In this document: one piece after another, positions 1 to 8,193 of the stretch
Layout: each line of letters starts with the position of its first letter
Position numbering within the stretch: the first letter of the stretch is position 1
From: Streptomyces venezuelae
Lineage (GTDB): Bacteria; Actinomycetota; Actinomycetes; Streptomycetales; Streptomycetaceae
DNA length: 64,000 bases
Direction: 5' to 3'
Assembly (NCBI RefSeq): GCF_008642275.1
Contig: NZ_CP029189.1
Span: forward strand, 2,402,001-2,466,000
The notes under the pieces: model-generated
Database searches by the model: none
What the model was told of the DNA's origin: nothing
Seen by the model: the letters and a program-made list of their open reading frames with translations, nothing else
Position numbers and translations under genes: made by a program

Positions 1-467
1 AAGCCCCCTCCTGGGACCGGGCCGTGGCCGCGGCCGAGGCCTTCCGGGCGGACCCGCCGGACGGTCAGGCCGACTGCTTCGGCTGCGGCCTGGACCGGAC
101 GCCCGCGACCGGGCTGCGCCTGCACTGCGGTACGGTGCCGGGCCGCGAGCTGGTCGCCGCGGCCTGGACGCCCGCGCCCGGACTCGGGGACGCGGACGGG
201 CTGCTGCCGGCCGAGCTGGTGTGGGGCGCGCTGGACTGCCCGGGGAACGCCGCCGGGCGGCTGCTCGACGGCCGCCCCGCGGGTGCGGTCACCGCCGCGC
301 TCGGCGCCCGGCTGCTGCGGCCGGTGCCGGTGGGCGAGGGGCTCGTCTCGTACGCCTGGATGCTGTCGTCCTCGGGCCGCAAGTACACCGTGGGCACGGC
401 CCTGGCCACGGCCGACGGAGAACTGTGCGCCGTCGCCGAGGCGCTGTGGGTCCAGCCGCGCGCGTGA
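1..467 (+). CDS. Partial hotdog-fold (thioesterase-like) protein
   Basis: The frame is open to the window edge, so the true start is probably upstream; the first start codon inside is GTG at 24. From that GTG 147 residues are visible. A CFGCG motif (Cys18, Cys21) lies near the front. The C-terminal third, with SSGRKYTVGTAL followed by a short 'DGELCAVAEAL' stretch, resembles the last strands of PaaI-like acyl-CoA thioesterases. No catalytic residue can be assigned. The thioesterase call is a fold-level inference; a hypothetical protein is the safe reading. It converges on the HxlR gene with only a few bases between the stops. Confidence 0.55.
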   Translation, partial: APSWDRAVAAAEAFRADPPDGQADCFGCGLDRTPATGLRLHCGTVPGRELVAAAWTPAPGLGDADGLLPAELVWGALDCPGNAAGRLLDGRPAGAVTAALGARLLRPVPVGEGLVSYAWMLSSSGRKYTVGTALATADGELCAVAEALWVQPRA

Positions 468-470
468 ACC

Positions 471-806
471 TCAGGCGGTGTCGGCCAGCAGGTGCTTGCC
501 GCCCCACGCCCCGAGGGGTTCCAGGGCCGCGTTCAGGTCCTGGCCCAGCGGGGTCAGGGAGTACTCGACGCGCGGCGGGACCTCGTCGTACACCTCGCGG
601 TGCACGAGGCCGTCGGTCTCCAGCTCGCGCAGCTGGGCGGTGAGCACCTTCTCCGAGATGCCGGGGGCGAGCCTGCGCAGTTCACCGAACCGGTGGGGTC
701 GCTGGTCCAGCAGCCACAGGAGCGACACCTTCCACTTCCCGTCGATCACGGACATCGCCGCGGCGATCCCGCATTCGTCGGCGCCCGGCCTTCGTGTCAC
801 CGCCAT
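471..806 (-). CDS. HxlR-family winged-helix transcriptional regulator
   Basis: A 111-residue protein of the usual HxlR length. After a short N-terminus with a single Cys (GADECGI, the position of the redox-sensing Cys in some family members), it has the typical run GKWKVSLLWLL, then HRFGELRRLAPGISEKVLTAQLRELE for the recognition helix and a basic wing ending in YSLTPLG. These are hallmark HxlR features. It is divergent from the NADPH dehydrogenase at 903, which is its likely target. A redox or electrophile signal is inferred from the lone Cys only. Confidence 0.88.
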   Translation of the reverse strand: MAVTRRPGADECGIAAAMSVIDGKWKVSLLWLLDQRPHRFGELRRLAPGISEKVLTAQLRELETDGLVHREVYDEVPPRVEYSLTPLGQDLNAALEPLGAWGGKHLLADTA

Positions 807-856
807 CGCACACCCTCCCCACCTGCTCGCTCACCTCGGGGTAACCACCCACTCCG

Positions 857-868
857 AAGTGCGTACTT
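857..868. promoter_or_regulatory. Possible HxlR operator in the divergent promoter
   Basis: The 96-bp gap between the HxlR gene and the dehydrogenase contains AAGTGCGTACTT, a short imperfect dyad 35 bp before the ATG at 903. HxlR proteins often act on short dyads between divergent genes. The match is short and the assignment rests on position. Confidence 0.25.
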
Positions 869-902
869 GAGCGCTCTGCCGCCTGCGACCAGGCTAAACG
901 TC

Positions 903-1790
903 ATGACCGACACCACAGCTCACTTTTCCCTCACCCTCCTCGGCCTCGGCGACATGGGCACCGCCCTGGCCCGCACCTGGCTGGCCGCCGGGCACTCCCT
1001 CACCGTCTGGAACCGCACCCCCGCCAAGGCCGAGGCGCTGGCCGCCGAAGGGGCCCTTGTCGCGGCGACCGCCACCTCGGCGGTCGCCGCGAACACGCTG
1101 GTCGTGGTCTGTCTGCTGGACGACGAGAGCGTCGGGTCCGCCCTGGACGGCATCGACCTGACCGGCAAGGACCTCGTCAACCTCACCACCGGCACCCCGG
1201 GCGAGGCACGCGCCCGCGCCGCCTGGGCCGAGGAGCGCGGCGCCCGGTACCTGGACGGCGGGATCATGGCCACGCCGACGATGATCGGCGTCCCCGAAGC
1301 GGGCGGGTACGTCTTCTACAGCGGCTCGCACGCCCTCTTCGAGACCCACCGGACGGTCCTGGAGGTCCCGTCCGGCTCCCGCTTCGTCGGCGAGGACCCC
1401 GGGCACGCGGCCCTCCACGACGTGGCACTGCTGAGCGCGATGTGGGGGATGTTCGCCGGCATCTCGCACGCCTACGCGCTGATCGAGGGCGAGGACATCG
1501 CCCCGAAGGACCTGGCTCCGCTGCTGTCCGAGTGGCTCGGCGCGATGGGCTTCTTCGTCGGGAACGCCGCCGAGCGGCTGACCTCCCACGACTTCACCTC
1601 GGGGGTGGTCTCCAACCTGGCCATGCAGGTCACGGGCACCGACACGATGCTGCGCACCGCCGCGGAACAGGGGGTCAGCGCCGAGCTGGTCCTCCCGTAC
1701 GTGGACCTGCTGCGCCGCCGGCTGGCGGCGGACCCGGCCGCGCACGGCGGGGAGGACACGACGGGGGCCATCCTGCTGCTGAAGCGGTAG
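903..1790 (+). CDS. NADPH-dependent dehydrogenase (imine reductase / beta-hydroxyacid dehydrogenase superfamily)
   Basis: A 295-residue protein. The open frame runs further upstream, but ATG 903 is chosen because the Rossmann strand starts right after it (LLGLGDMGTALA, a GxGxxG motif). WNRTPAKAEAL places Arg/Thr at the end of the second strand, as in NADPH users. NLTTGTPGEAR and the DGGIMATP segment match the 6-phosphogluconate dehydrogenase-like N-terminal domain. The all-helical C-terminal half (MWGMFAGISHAYALIEGE) is like imine reductases rather than true hydroxyacid dehydrogenases, as the usual catalytic Lys region is not evident. Likely a soluble detoxifying reductase under control of the divergent HxlR protein. 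Substrate unknown. Confidence 0.85.
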   Translation: MTDTTAHFSLTLLGLGDMGTALARTWLAAGHSLTVWNRTPAKAEALAAEGALVAATATSAVAANTLVVVCLLDDESVGSALDGIDLTGKDLVNLTTGTPGEARARAAWAEERGARYLDGGIMATPTMIGVPEAGGYVFYSGSHALFETHRTVLEVPSGSRFVGEDPGHAALHDVALLSAMWGMFAGISHAYALIEGEDIAPKDLAPLLSEWLGAMGFFVGNAAERLTSHDFTSGVVSNLAMQVTGTDTMLRTAAEQGVSAELVLPYVDLLRRRLAADPAAHGGEDTTGAILLLKR

Positions 1791-1802
1791 CCCGCCGGGC
1801 GG

Positions 1803-2603
1803 TCAGGAGTACGCGGGCGGCGGCGGTCCGAAACCCGCGGGAGCCGATTCGGCCTCCGGGGCCTCGTCGGTCTTCATGAGGTCGCGGGCCATCAGCGTGG
1901 CCCCGGCCACCGCGCCCGGCATCAGGAACACCGCGACCAGCGGCACCAGGAACGCCAGCACCAGCGGCACCCCGAAGCCGAGCACCAGCAGGCGCCGCGA
2001 GCGCATCAGCTCCAGCCGGTCGGGCAGCTCCACCTTGCGCCGCTGCAGGGCCACGGCGGTGAGCTCCTGGGTCAGGAAGTACCCGGAGACGCAGAAGCCG
2101 AGCACCGGGATCACCGTCTGGCCGATCAGCGGGATGAAACCGAGGGCGAAGAGCAGGATCCCGTACAGCAGCACCCGCACGAGCACCTTCACGCTGTCCC
2201 GGGCCGAGACCCACAGCTCCGTCCAGAGCGGGAGCCCCGACTGCGGCACCTCGCCGCCCTCGCTGCGGTCGACCTGCTCCGAGAGGGACTCGTAGAAGGG
2301 CTGGCCGATCAGCAGGGTCACGGCGGTGAAGGTGATCACGGCGAGGAAGAGGCCGAGGCCGAAGAGCAGGGCGGTCAGGAAGCCGCGGAAGAGGGAGAGC
2401 CAGGGCGAGGACCAGTCGTCCGCGAAGGGGGTGGCCCAGGCGGTGAGGTCGTCGGCCCCGTATCCGAGCCCGATCAGGGCGCCGACGTAGAGGACGAGCG
2501 CCACGAGCCCGGGCAGCAGCCCGAAGCCCAGCCACCTGCCGTGCCGGAACACCCATCGCTGTCCGGCCAGCAGATACCGGAAGCCCCCCGCAAGATCACG
2601 CAT
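1803..2603 (-). CDS. EI24-domain integral membrane protein (CysZ-like)
   Basis: A 266-residue protein with four strongly hydrophobic segments: near residues 25-45 (GFGLLPGLVALVLYVGALI), 70-95, 145-165 and about 205-240. The order, and the gap between helices 2 and 3 with the 'LLIGQPFYESLSEQVDR' motif, fit the EI24/CysZ family. CysZ is a sulfate permease in E. coli; actinobacterial members are mostly uncharacterised, so transport of sulfate is not claimed. The C-terminal tail is short, Pro-rich and cytoplasmic. It is on the same strand as ohr but separated from it by a strong terminator. Confidence 0.8.
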   Translation of the reverse strand: MRDLAGGFRYLLAGQRWVFRHGRWLGFGLLPGLVALVLYVGALIGLGYGADDLTAWATPFADDWSSPWLSLFRGFLTALLFGLGLFLAVITFTAVTLLIGQPFYESLSEQVDRSEGGEVPQSGLPLWTELWVSARDSVKVLVRVLLYGILLFALGFIPLIGQTVIPVLGFCVSGYFLTQELTAVALQRRKVELPDRLELMRSRRLLVLGFGVPLVLAFLVPLVAVFLMPGAVAGATLMARDLMKTDEAPEAESAPAGFGPPPPAYS

Positions 2604-2617
2604 GGGGCCAGTTTACG

Positions 2618-2654
2618 GCGCAGGCCGCACCCCGGTCGGGGGTGCGGCCTGCGC
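2618..2654 (-). terminator. Strong hairpin terminator after ohr
   Basis: A perfect 16-bp stem (2618-2633 with 2639-2654) around a 5-base loop lies just past the ohr stop and before the start of the EI24 gene. There is no U-run, as is usual in Streptomyces terminators. It likely ends the oxidoreductase-ohr transcript and insulates the EI24 gene. Confidence 0.8.
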
Positions 2655-2669
2655 GCTGCGAGCGCCGGA

Positions 2670-3092
2670 TCAGACGGCGAGCTCGACGGTGATGTTGCCG
2701 CGGGTGGCCTTGGAGTACGGGCAGACCTGGTGGGCCTTCTCGATGAGGTCCTTGGCGGTGGCGGCGTCCACGTTCGGGATCACGGCGGAGATCTTGACGA
2801 TCAGGCCGAAGCCCTCGTCGTTCTTGCCGATGCCGACCTCGGCGGTGACCGTGGAGCCGGAGATGTCGGCGTTCACGTTCTTGGCGACGACGCCCAGGGC
2901 GCCCTGGAAGCAGGCGCTGTAGCCGGCGGCGAACAGCTGCTCCGGGTTGGTGCCGGCGCCGCTGCCACCGAGCTCCTTCGGCGGGTTCACGACGACGTCG
3001 AGCTGGCCGTCGTTGGTGGCGACGCGGCCGTCACGGCCGTTCTCGGCGGTGGCGACAGCGGTGTAGGCGACGTCGGACTGCTGGATGGACAT
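2670..3092 (-). CDS. ohr: Organic hydroperoxide resistance protein Ohr (OsmC/Ohr family)
   Basis: A 140-residue protein, the normal Ohr length. Both catalytic cysteines are visible: one in GYSACFQGAL (about residue 60) and one in HQVCPYSKATRGN (about residue 124). The Arg and Glu needed for peroxide reduction are in the expected regions. It reduces organic and lipid hydroperoxides using lipoyl or low-molecular-weight thiols in the cytoplasm. AGGAGG lies 10 bases before the ATG. It follows the reductase gene on the same strand with a 64-bp gap, so co-transcription under the divergent MarR regulator is plausible. MarR-type OhrR proteins normally control ohr. Confidence 0.93.
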   Translation of the reverse strand: MSIQQSDVAYTAVATAENGRDGRVATNDGQLDVVVNPPKELGGSGAGTNPEQLFAAGYSACFQGALGVVAKNVNADISGSTVTAEVGIGKNDEGFGLIVKISAVIPNVDAATAKDLIEKAHQVCPYSKATRGNITVELAV

Positions 3093-3156
3093 AAAGGAAA
3101 ATCCTCCTGGTAATCGCCGTGAGTCGCGCCCACGATCACGACGGTGTGCAGTGAGC

Positions 3157-4179
3157 CTAACCGGTGAAGGAAACGATCATCTTTCCGGTGTTCTCGCCGC
3201 GCAGCATGCCGAGGAAGGCGGAGGTGGCGTTCTCGACGCCCTCGACGACCGTCTCGTCGTACCGCAGCTCACCGGAACGCAGCCATCCGGCGACGTCCTG
3301 GACGAACTGCTGCTGGAGGTGGTTGTGGTCGTTGACGAGGATGCCCTGCAGGCGCAGGCGCTTGCCGATGACCTGCATCAGGTTGCGCGGGCCGGGTGCG
3401 GCCTCGGTGTCGTTGTAGCCGGCGATCGCGCCGCACAGGGTGGCCCGGCCGTGCACCTTCATCGAGGAGATGGCGGCCTCCAGGTGGTCGCCGCCGACGT
3501 TGTCGAAGTAGACGTCGATGCCCTCGGGGGCGGCGACCGGGAGCTGCTCGGCGACGGGGCCGTTCTTGTAGTTGAAGGCGGCGTCGAAGCCGTACTTCTC
3601 CGTGAGCAGCGTCACCTTCTCGTCCGAGCCGGCGGAGCCGATCACCCGGGACGCGCCCTTGATCTTGGCGAACTGGCCGACGAGGCTGCCGACCGCACCG
3701 GCGGCGCCGGAGACGAACACGGAGTCGCCCTCCTTGAAGGAGGCGACCTCGAAGAGACCGGCGTAGGCGGTCAGACCCGGCATGCCGAGGACGCCGAGGT
3801 AGGCGGAGAGCGGGGCGAGCGAGGCGTCCACCTTGACGACGTGCGCGGCGTCGAGGTCCGCGTACTCACGCCAGCCCAGCATGTGCAGGACGTGGTCACC
3901 CACGGCGAAGCCCTCGGCGGCGGAGGCGACGATCTCGCCGACCGCGCCGCCCTGCATCGGCTCGTCCAGCTGGAAGGGCGGGACGTAGGACTTCACGTCG
4001 TTCATCCGGCCGCGCATGTAGGGGTCAACGGACATGTGGAGGTTGCGCACGAGGATCCGGCCGGCCGCGGGCTCGGCGGACACGGGCACCTCGCGCAGGG
4101 CGAAGTCCTCGGCGACGGGCCAGCCCTGCGGGCGACGGACGAGGTGCCACTCGCGGCTGACGGCGGGGATCTGAGACAT
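3157..4179 (-). CDS. NADPH-dependent medium-chain oxidoreductase (zinc-free, prostaglandin/alkenal reductase-like)
   Basis: A 340-residue protein. The frame extends to 4245, but ATG 4179 has an AGGAGCG ribosome site and begins at the family N-terminus (MSQIPAVSREWHLVRRPQG). DPYMRGRM and the nucleotide motif VSGAAGAVGSLVGQFAK are those of the zinc-independent MDR family of leukotriene B4 12-hydroxydehydrogenases and alkenal double-bond reductases, as is YFDNVGGDHLEAA. No structural or catalytic zinc cysteines are seen. It probably reduces reactive enals or quinones. It is divergent from the MarR gene and upstream of ohr, which fits an electrophile/peroxide response unit. Confidence 0.9.
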   Translation of the reverse strand: MSQIPAVSREWHLVRRPQGWPVAEDFALREVPVSAEPAAGRILVRNLHMSVDPYMRGRMNDVKSYVPPFQLDEPMQGGAVGEIVASAAEGFAVGDHVLHMLGWREYADLDAAHVVKVDASLAPLSAYLGVLGMPGLTAYAGLFEVASFKEGDSVFVSGAAGAVGSLVGQFAKIKGASRVIGSAGSDEKVTLLTEKYGFDAAFNYKNGPVAEQLPVAAPEGIDVYFDNVGGDHLEAAISSMKVHGRATLCGAIAGYNDTEAAPGPRNLMQVIGKRLRLQGILVNDHNHLQQQFVQDVAGWLRSGELRYDETVVEGVENATSAFLGMLRGENTGKMIVSFTG

Positions 4180-4203
4180 GCGGCGCTCCTGGTCAGAACG
4201 AAA

Positions 4204-4224
4204 TTGCTTCACTAGGTGAAACAA
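4204..4224. promoter_or_regulatory. MarR-type palindromic operator between divergent genes
   Basis: TTGCTTCAC-TAG-GTGAAACAA: two 9-base arms matching at eight positions as an inverted repeat around a 3-base centre. It lies 25 bp upstream of the reductase ATG (4179) and 51 bp upstream of the MarR ATG (4275). Size and symmetry are typical for a MarR dimer site, so autoregulation and repression of the reductase-ohr unit are inferred. Confidence 0.65.
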
Positions 4225-4274
4225 CCATGCGCCTAGATATTTCATGTTGTCAAGTAAATGGGTACGCTGGTTCC

Positions 4275-4697
4275 ATGCCCAGTCGTCGCGTAGACCCAGT
4301 GACCATCGAAGTCGTCGAGCTCATCGGCGACGTCGTGGCCCGGTACCACATGGAGTACGAGCACGCGGCCGCCAGCCACCAGCTCACCGGCGCCCAGGCC
4401 AAGGTGCTGAACATGCTCTCCCTGGAGCCCATGCCGATGCGGCGCATCGCGCTGAAGCTGCGGTGCGAGCCCTCGAACGTGACCGGCATCGTCGACCGCC
4501 TGGAGACCCGTGGCCTGGTCGAACGCCGCCCGGACCCGGCGGACCGCCGGGTGAAGCTGGCCGCCCCCACCGAGGAGGGCACGCTGACCGCGGAGCGGCT
4601 GCGCGAGTCGCTCGACTTCGCCCGCGAACCGCTGGCGGGGCTTTCCGCGGAGGAGCGGACGGTCCTGCGGGACCTCCTCAGGCGCATGCTGGCCTGA
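4275..4697 (+). CDS. MarR-family transcriptional regulator
   Basis: A 140-residue protein starting at ATG 4275; an upstream in-frame ATG at 4227 would place the start inside the promoter region. It has the MarR winged helix: AKVLNMLSLEPMPMRRIALKL, the recognition helix EPSNVTGIVDRLE, and the wing RRPDPADRRVKLAAPTEEG. No Cys lies near the N-terminus, so it is not an obvious OhrR-type peroxide sensor; its single Cys sits in the recognition region (LRCEPSN). Likely a repressor of the divergent reductase and of ohr, via the palindrome at 4204-4224. Confidence 0.92.
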   Translation: MPSRRVDPVTIEVVELIGDVVARYHMEYEHAAASHQLTGAQAKVLNMLSLEPMPMRRIALKLRCEPSNVTGIVDRLETRGLVERRPDPADRRVKLAAPTEEGTLTAERLRESLDFAREPLAGLSAEERTVLRDLLRRMLA

Positions 4698-4805
4698 CGG
4701 GGGTGGCCCGGCCCGCCAAGGCCGGAAAGTTCCTGTTCACGGGCGCGTACGTGTCCGTGGGCCTGCCCGTGGGCGCGCACCCGGCAGAGATCCGGGAGGG
4801 GCGGC

Positions 4806-5528
4806 CTAGAACCAGCAGCTGAAGTCGAAGAGGCCGCAGGGCTTCTTCGTCGGCGAGGGACTCGGGGACGGGGACATCGGCGGCGACGGCGCCTGCGTGC
4901 CGGCGGTGGCGCTCTGCGACGGCCTTCCCGAAGCACTTGTCTGTACGGTCGGCCCCGGGCCGGGAGTGCGCGAGGCCGGGCCCGATGGCGCGGGGGCGGA
5001 CGCGGCCGGACCCGGCTGCGTGACGTTCCCGGAAGGCGCCGGGGCCCCGGCGCTCTTCGTCCCCGCGGCGGTGGCCTTCGCCGTGACCTTCCCCGGCCCC
5101 GTCGGCGCACCGGCCGTCGGAGCCTCGGGCAGCGGGGCGGGCTGCTGCGGGCCGTCGTCGGTCAGCACCACGGTCGCGGCCCGGTCGGTGCGCTCCCCGT
5201 CGGTGGCCATACGGGCCACCGTCATCAAGCCGCCGACCGCGAGCAGCAGGCCGAGCGAGAGCGACAGCACGGTCCGGCGGCGGCGCCGGTGCGTGACCCG
5301 GCGGCGGGCACCGGCGCGCCGCTCGTTCGGCGAGGACAGCACCACGAGCGAGTCGGCGAAGACCTCGGCCAGTGCGGGCGGCGGCCCGGAGTACGGCGCC
5401 TCGGCAGCGGGCACGACGGCCGGCGGGCCGGCGGCCGTGGCGGGTATCAGGTACTCGGCGGGGGTTCCGCATCCGGCGCACGCCAGTGCGCCGTTGAGGT
5501 GCCTCCGGCATGCGTGGCAGTAGTTCAT
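4806..5528 (-). CDS. Zinc-ribbon membrane protein of the SCO2400 type
   Basis: A 240-residue protein. The N-terminus carries two CxxC knuckles (YCHACRRHLNG and ACAGCGTPAEY), which form a zinc ribbon. A low-complexity linker and a basic cluster precede one transmembrane helix near residues 93-115 (VLSLSLGLLLAVGGLMTVARM). The rest is a Pro/Ser/Ala/Thr-rich extracellular tail ending in a small Cys pair (KKPCGLFDFSCWF). This N-terminus belongs to a family I recall as SCO2400-like; the role is unknown. The N-in topology with an external disordered tail is inferred from the positive charges before the helix. Confidence 0.8.
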   Translation of the reverse strand: MNYCHACRRHLNGALACAGCGTPAEYLIPATAAGPPAVVPAAEAPYSGPPPALAEVFADSLVVLSSPNERRAGARRRVTHRRRRRTVLSLSLGLLLAVGGLMTVARMATDGERTDRAATVVLTDDGPQQPAPLPEAPTAGAPTGPGKVTAKATAAGTKSAGAPAPSGNVTQPGPAASAPAPSGPASRTPGPGPTVQTSASGRPSQSATAGTQAPSPPMSPSPSPSPTKKPCGLFDFSCWF

Positions 5529-5606
5529 GGCGCCCGCAGGCTACGTGGTCTGCGGCAACATCCGGATCCCGAGAACGTAAGGATCCTGTGTGGAATCGTT
5601 TCCGCC

Positions 5607-6173
5607 ATGACATCTTTCGGGCCGACCGGATTCCAGTTGGTGCTCTTGCGGCGGATGGCCGACTTCCAGCCGGACCTCGCCGACGAGGCCCGCCGCAGGC
5701 TGGGCGCCTCGCTCGCCGACCAGCGGGAGGCGAACAAGCACTGGCAGGCGATGGTCCGCTCACGACGCTCCCGCGGGGCCCTGGCCCGGTACCGCTCGGT
5801 GCTCGGCCCGCCGGAGTCCGCCGAGCACCGCACGATCGGCGATCTGGAGTGCGAGGCCCTGCTGTGGCCGCTGCCGCTCTGGCCGGATCTGCGCTTCGAG
5901 GTGCTGGCCGCGCCGGACGGGGCGGTGTGGAACGAGTGGCTGGTGCGGGCCCCGGGCGCGCGGGGGCCCGTACTCCGCTCGCCGGAGGATCTGCTGCCCT
6001 GGTCGGCGACGGTGGACGAGGTGGCGCGGGCCTTCGCACCGGTCCGGCCGATGGAAGGCACCGCCCCGACCCGCTGGCGCCTGGCCTTCGCCGCGCGGGG
6101 ACGGACCTGCGTGGCGGAGTTCACCTACGGCCTGCTGCAGCGGTTCTCCCAGGACGACGCAGACACCCCCTAG
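5607..6173 (+). CDS. Hypothetical protein, 188 residues
   Basis: ATG 5607 is the first ATG after the divergent zinc-ribbon gene, and codon use from there is normal. The protein starts with a helical, basic segment (VLLRRMADFQPDLADEARRRLG) and has a Trp-rich middle (CEALLWPLPLWPDLRFEV). There is no signal peptide, membrane helix or recognisable catalytic motif. Its TAG stop (6171-6173) overlaps the stop of the convergent lipase gene, so the two transcripts run into each other. Function not recognised. Confidence 0.7.
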   Translation: MTSFGPTGFQLVLLRRMADFQPDLADEARRRLGASLADQREANKHWQAMVRSRRSRGALARYRSVLGPPESAEHRTIGDLECEALLWPLPLWPDLRFEVLAAPDGAVWNEWLVRAPGARGPVLRSPEDLLPWSATVDEVARAFAPVRPMEGTAPTRWRLAFAARGRTCVAEFTYGLLQRFSQDDADTP

Positions 6174-6943
6174 GAGGAGAGGAAGGCGCGGACTCCGGCC
6201 GAGGTGCCGTCGTCGCCGAGCAGGTCGTTGTGCTTCAGGCAGCCGACCGGCGTGTTGGCGGCGCCGGTCAGCGGGACGCTGTCGTCCGGGTTGACGATCT
6301 CGTCGCAGGCGGACCAGAAGGTCGCGTACTTCACCGCGCCCGGGGTCTCGTCCCCGCCGTTCAGGTTCCTCACCACGTACGAGCCGGGGGTCATGTCCCG
6401 GCAGGCCTGGTCCCACAGCGCGCAGGCCCAGGCGGTGGAGGTACCGCGGTTGGGCCCGGCCAGCGAGACCCAGTGGTCCACGGCGGCCGTACCGCCGCCG
6501 AACTTCACGTACCAGCGGCTGACCAGCGAGCCGAAGGAATGCGCGACGACGTCGACCTTGGCGGCGCCGGTCTCCCGGCGGACCTGGTCGACGTAGGCGC
6601 CGAGCCGCCCGGCGAGGACCTCGTTGACGGACTGGTGGGTGTCGTAGCCGAAGGAGAAGAACTGCGCGTCGGTGTAACCGGCGGCGCGCAGGTCCGCGCG
6701 CAGGGCTCCCCAGACGCCCGGATCGGCGTTGTAGCCGTGCACGAAGACCACCGGACCGCGGGGAGCGGCCTGGGCCCGGCCGGCGGCGTGGGCCGGGCCG
6801 GGCCCGGACAGTGCCAGGCAGAGCGTCAGGAGCGCCAGGAGCGCCCGGAGCGAACGGAGGGAACGGAACGCCGTGCCTGCCCGGGGTACCGGGGGTGCCG
6901 GGGGTGCCGGAAGGGGCAGCGCTCTCTGTCGGGCCGTCAGCAT
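6170..6943 (-). CDS. Secreted lipase/esterase (alpha/beta hydrolase, lipase class 2-like)
   Basis: A 257-residue protein with a long signal peptide: basic N-terminus, hydrophobic LLALLTLCLALSG, and a probable cut after AHA near residue 53. The mature part starts with the oxyanion motif VFVHGYNADPGVWG, followed by the nucleophile elbow AHSFGSLVSRWYV (GxSxG-like with Ala first), Asp in NPDDSVPL and His in CLKHNDLL. Three Cys residues in the mature part (two near ACALWDQAC, others near SACDE and VGCL) could form disulfides. This matches small Streptomyces extracellular lipases and cutinase-like esterases. The start has a GTG/ATG choice; ATG 6943 is used. Stop overlap with the convergent upstream gene. 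Confidence 0.88.
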   Translation of the reverse strand: MLTARQRALPLPAPPAPPVPRAGTAFRSLRSLRALLALLTLCLALSGPGPAHAAGRAQAAPRGPVVFVHGYNADPGVWGALRADLRAAGYTDAQFFSFGYDTHQSVNEVLAGRLGAYVDQVRRETGAAKVDVVAHSFGSLVSRWYVKFGGGTAAVDHWVSLAGPNRGTSTAWACALWDQACRDMTPGSYVVRNLNGGDETPGAVKYATFWSACDEIVNPDDSVPLTGAANTPVGCLKHNDLLGDDGTSAGVRAFLSS

Positions 6944-7155
6944 CGGGTCCCCTTTACCTTGTTACGCGTGAGTAGCGCGTGCGGTGCGGGCATGGTGCTG
7001 CCTGTCGGTACAGAAATCCACCCCCATGCAGCTGCGACGCACCCCCCGGCCGGAGCATCTCAACGGGCCATGAGACCGAATTGCCCGCGATGATATGAAA
7101 AGTGACCGACATTTCCGTCGGTCCTCTTGCGTCAGCGCTCTCGGGAGGATCTGCC

Positions 7156-8193
7156 GTGACCGTCAGTCTTGAGCAGTTGCGCCGCTGCCACGTCGCCGTC
7201 GACCTGGGGGCGGCAAGAACCCGCGTGTACGTCAAGGGCGCCGGCCTCGTGGTCGACGAACCCAGCGTCGCCGCGGTCAACACGCGCACCGGCGCACTCA
7301 TCGCCGTCGGCTCCTTCGCCGAACGGATGACCGGCCGCACGCCCGACTACATCCGGGTCGTGCGCCCCGTCTCCGGCGGCACCGTCGTCGACATCGAGAT
7401 GGCCCAGCGGATGCTGCGTCACCTCCTCGGCGAGAAGCTGCGGCGCGCCCTGCGCCGCAAGCCGCGGCTGCGGGCCGCCGCCTGCACCCCGCACGACGCG
7501 GACCCGCTCGCCCAGCGGGCCACCGTGGAGACCCTCGTCGGGCTCGGCGCACGGCGCGTCGAACTGGTCGACACCCTGATCGCGGCGGCCGTCGGCTGCG
7601 GACTCCCCGTGGAGCAGCCGACCGCGACGATGATCATGGTGTGCGGGGCCGCGGCCACCCAGGTGGCCGTCCTCTCCCTCGGATCCATCGTCACCGCCCA
7701 GCGGATCCCGGTCGGCGGCGAGGCCATCGACCACGCGGTGGTCCAGCACCTGCGCCACGCGCACGAGCTGATGCTGCCCAGCCAGGCGGTCCGGCCCCTG
7801 CAGCTGGCCCTCCACGGCAACGGCCTCACCGCCGAGGGGCCGGCCTCCACCCTGATCCACGGCCGCGACGTGGCCACCGGACTGGCCCGCTCCGTCCACG
7901 TGGACACCGCGGCCGTACGGGACGCCATCCACACGCCGCTGACCGCCGTCCTCGACGGCATCGGCAAGGTGCTGCGGGACTGCCCGCCGGACCTGGTCGC
8001 CGATCTGACGGACCGGGGGATCATGATGGTGGGCGGCAGCGCCCTGCTGCCGGGCCTGGACCAGATGCTGCGGGACGCCACCGGGATGCCCGTAGCCATC
8101 GCGGAACGGCCGGACGTGTGCGCCGTGGTCGGTCTCGGCGCGATGCTCGAAGGGAAGATCGCCCCCATGGTCCTCAACCCGCTGGCCGAATGA
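7156..8193 (+). CDS. mbl: Mbl/MreB-like actin homologue with degenerate nucleotide motif
   Basis: GTG 7156 is preferred (345 residues) because GGGAGG ends 7 bases upstream; an in-frame GTG at 7102 would add 18 residues. MreB landmarks: phosphate-1-like VDLGAARTRVYVK near residue 13, the segment SIVTAQRIPVGGEAIDHAVV, and the adenosine motif MMVGGSALLPGLDQML near residue 290. The phosphate-2 motif, normally DIGGGTT, reads CGAAATQ here, and the catalytic Glu region (usually EEPMAAAIG) reads VDTLIAAAVG. Nucleotide binding or hydrolysis is therefore probably weak or lost. MreB and Mbl act in spore-wall synthesis in Streptomyces. The position matches SCO2451 (mbl) from memory. It overlaps the downstream kinase by ATGA. 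Confidence 0.82.
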   Translation: MTVSLEQLRRCHVAVDLGAARTRVYVKGAGLVVDEPSVAAVNTRTGALIAVGSFAERMTGRTPDYIRVVRPVSGGTVVDIEMAQRMLRHLLGEKLRRALRRKPRLRAAACTPHDADPLAQRATVETLVGLGARRVELVDTLIAAAVGCGLPVEQPTATMIMVCGAAATQVAVLSLGSIVTAQRIPVGGEAIDHAVVQHLRHAHELMLPSQAVRPLQLALHGNGLTAEGPASTLIHGRDVATGLARSVHVDTAAVRDAIHTPLTAVLDGIGKVLRDCPPDLVADLTDRGIMMVGGSALLPGLDQMLRDATGMPVAIAERPDVCAVVGLGAMLEGKIAPMVLNPLAE

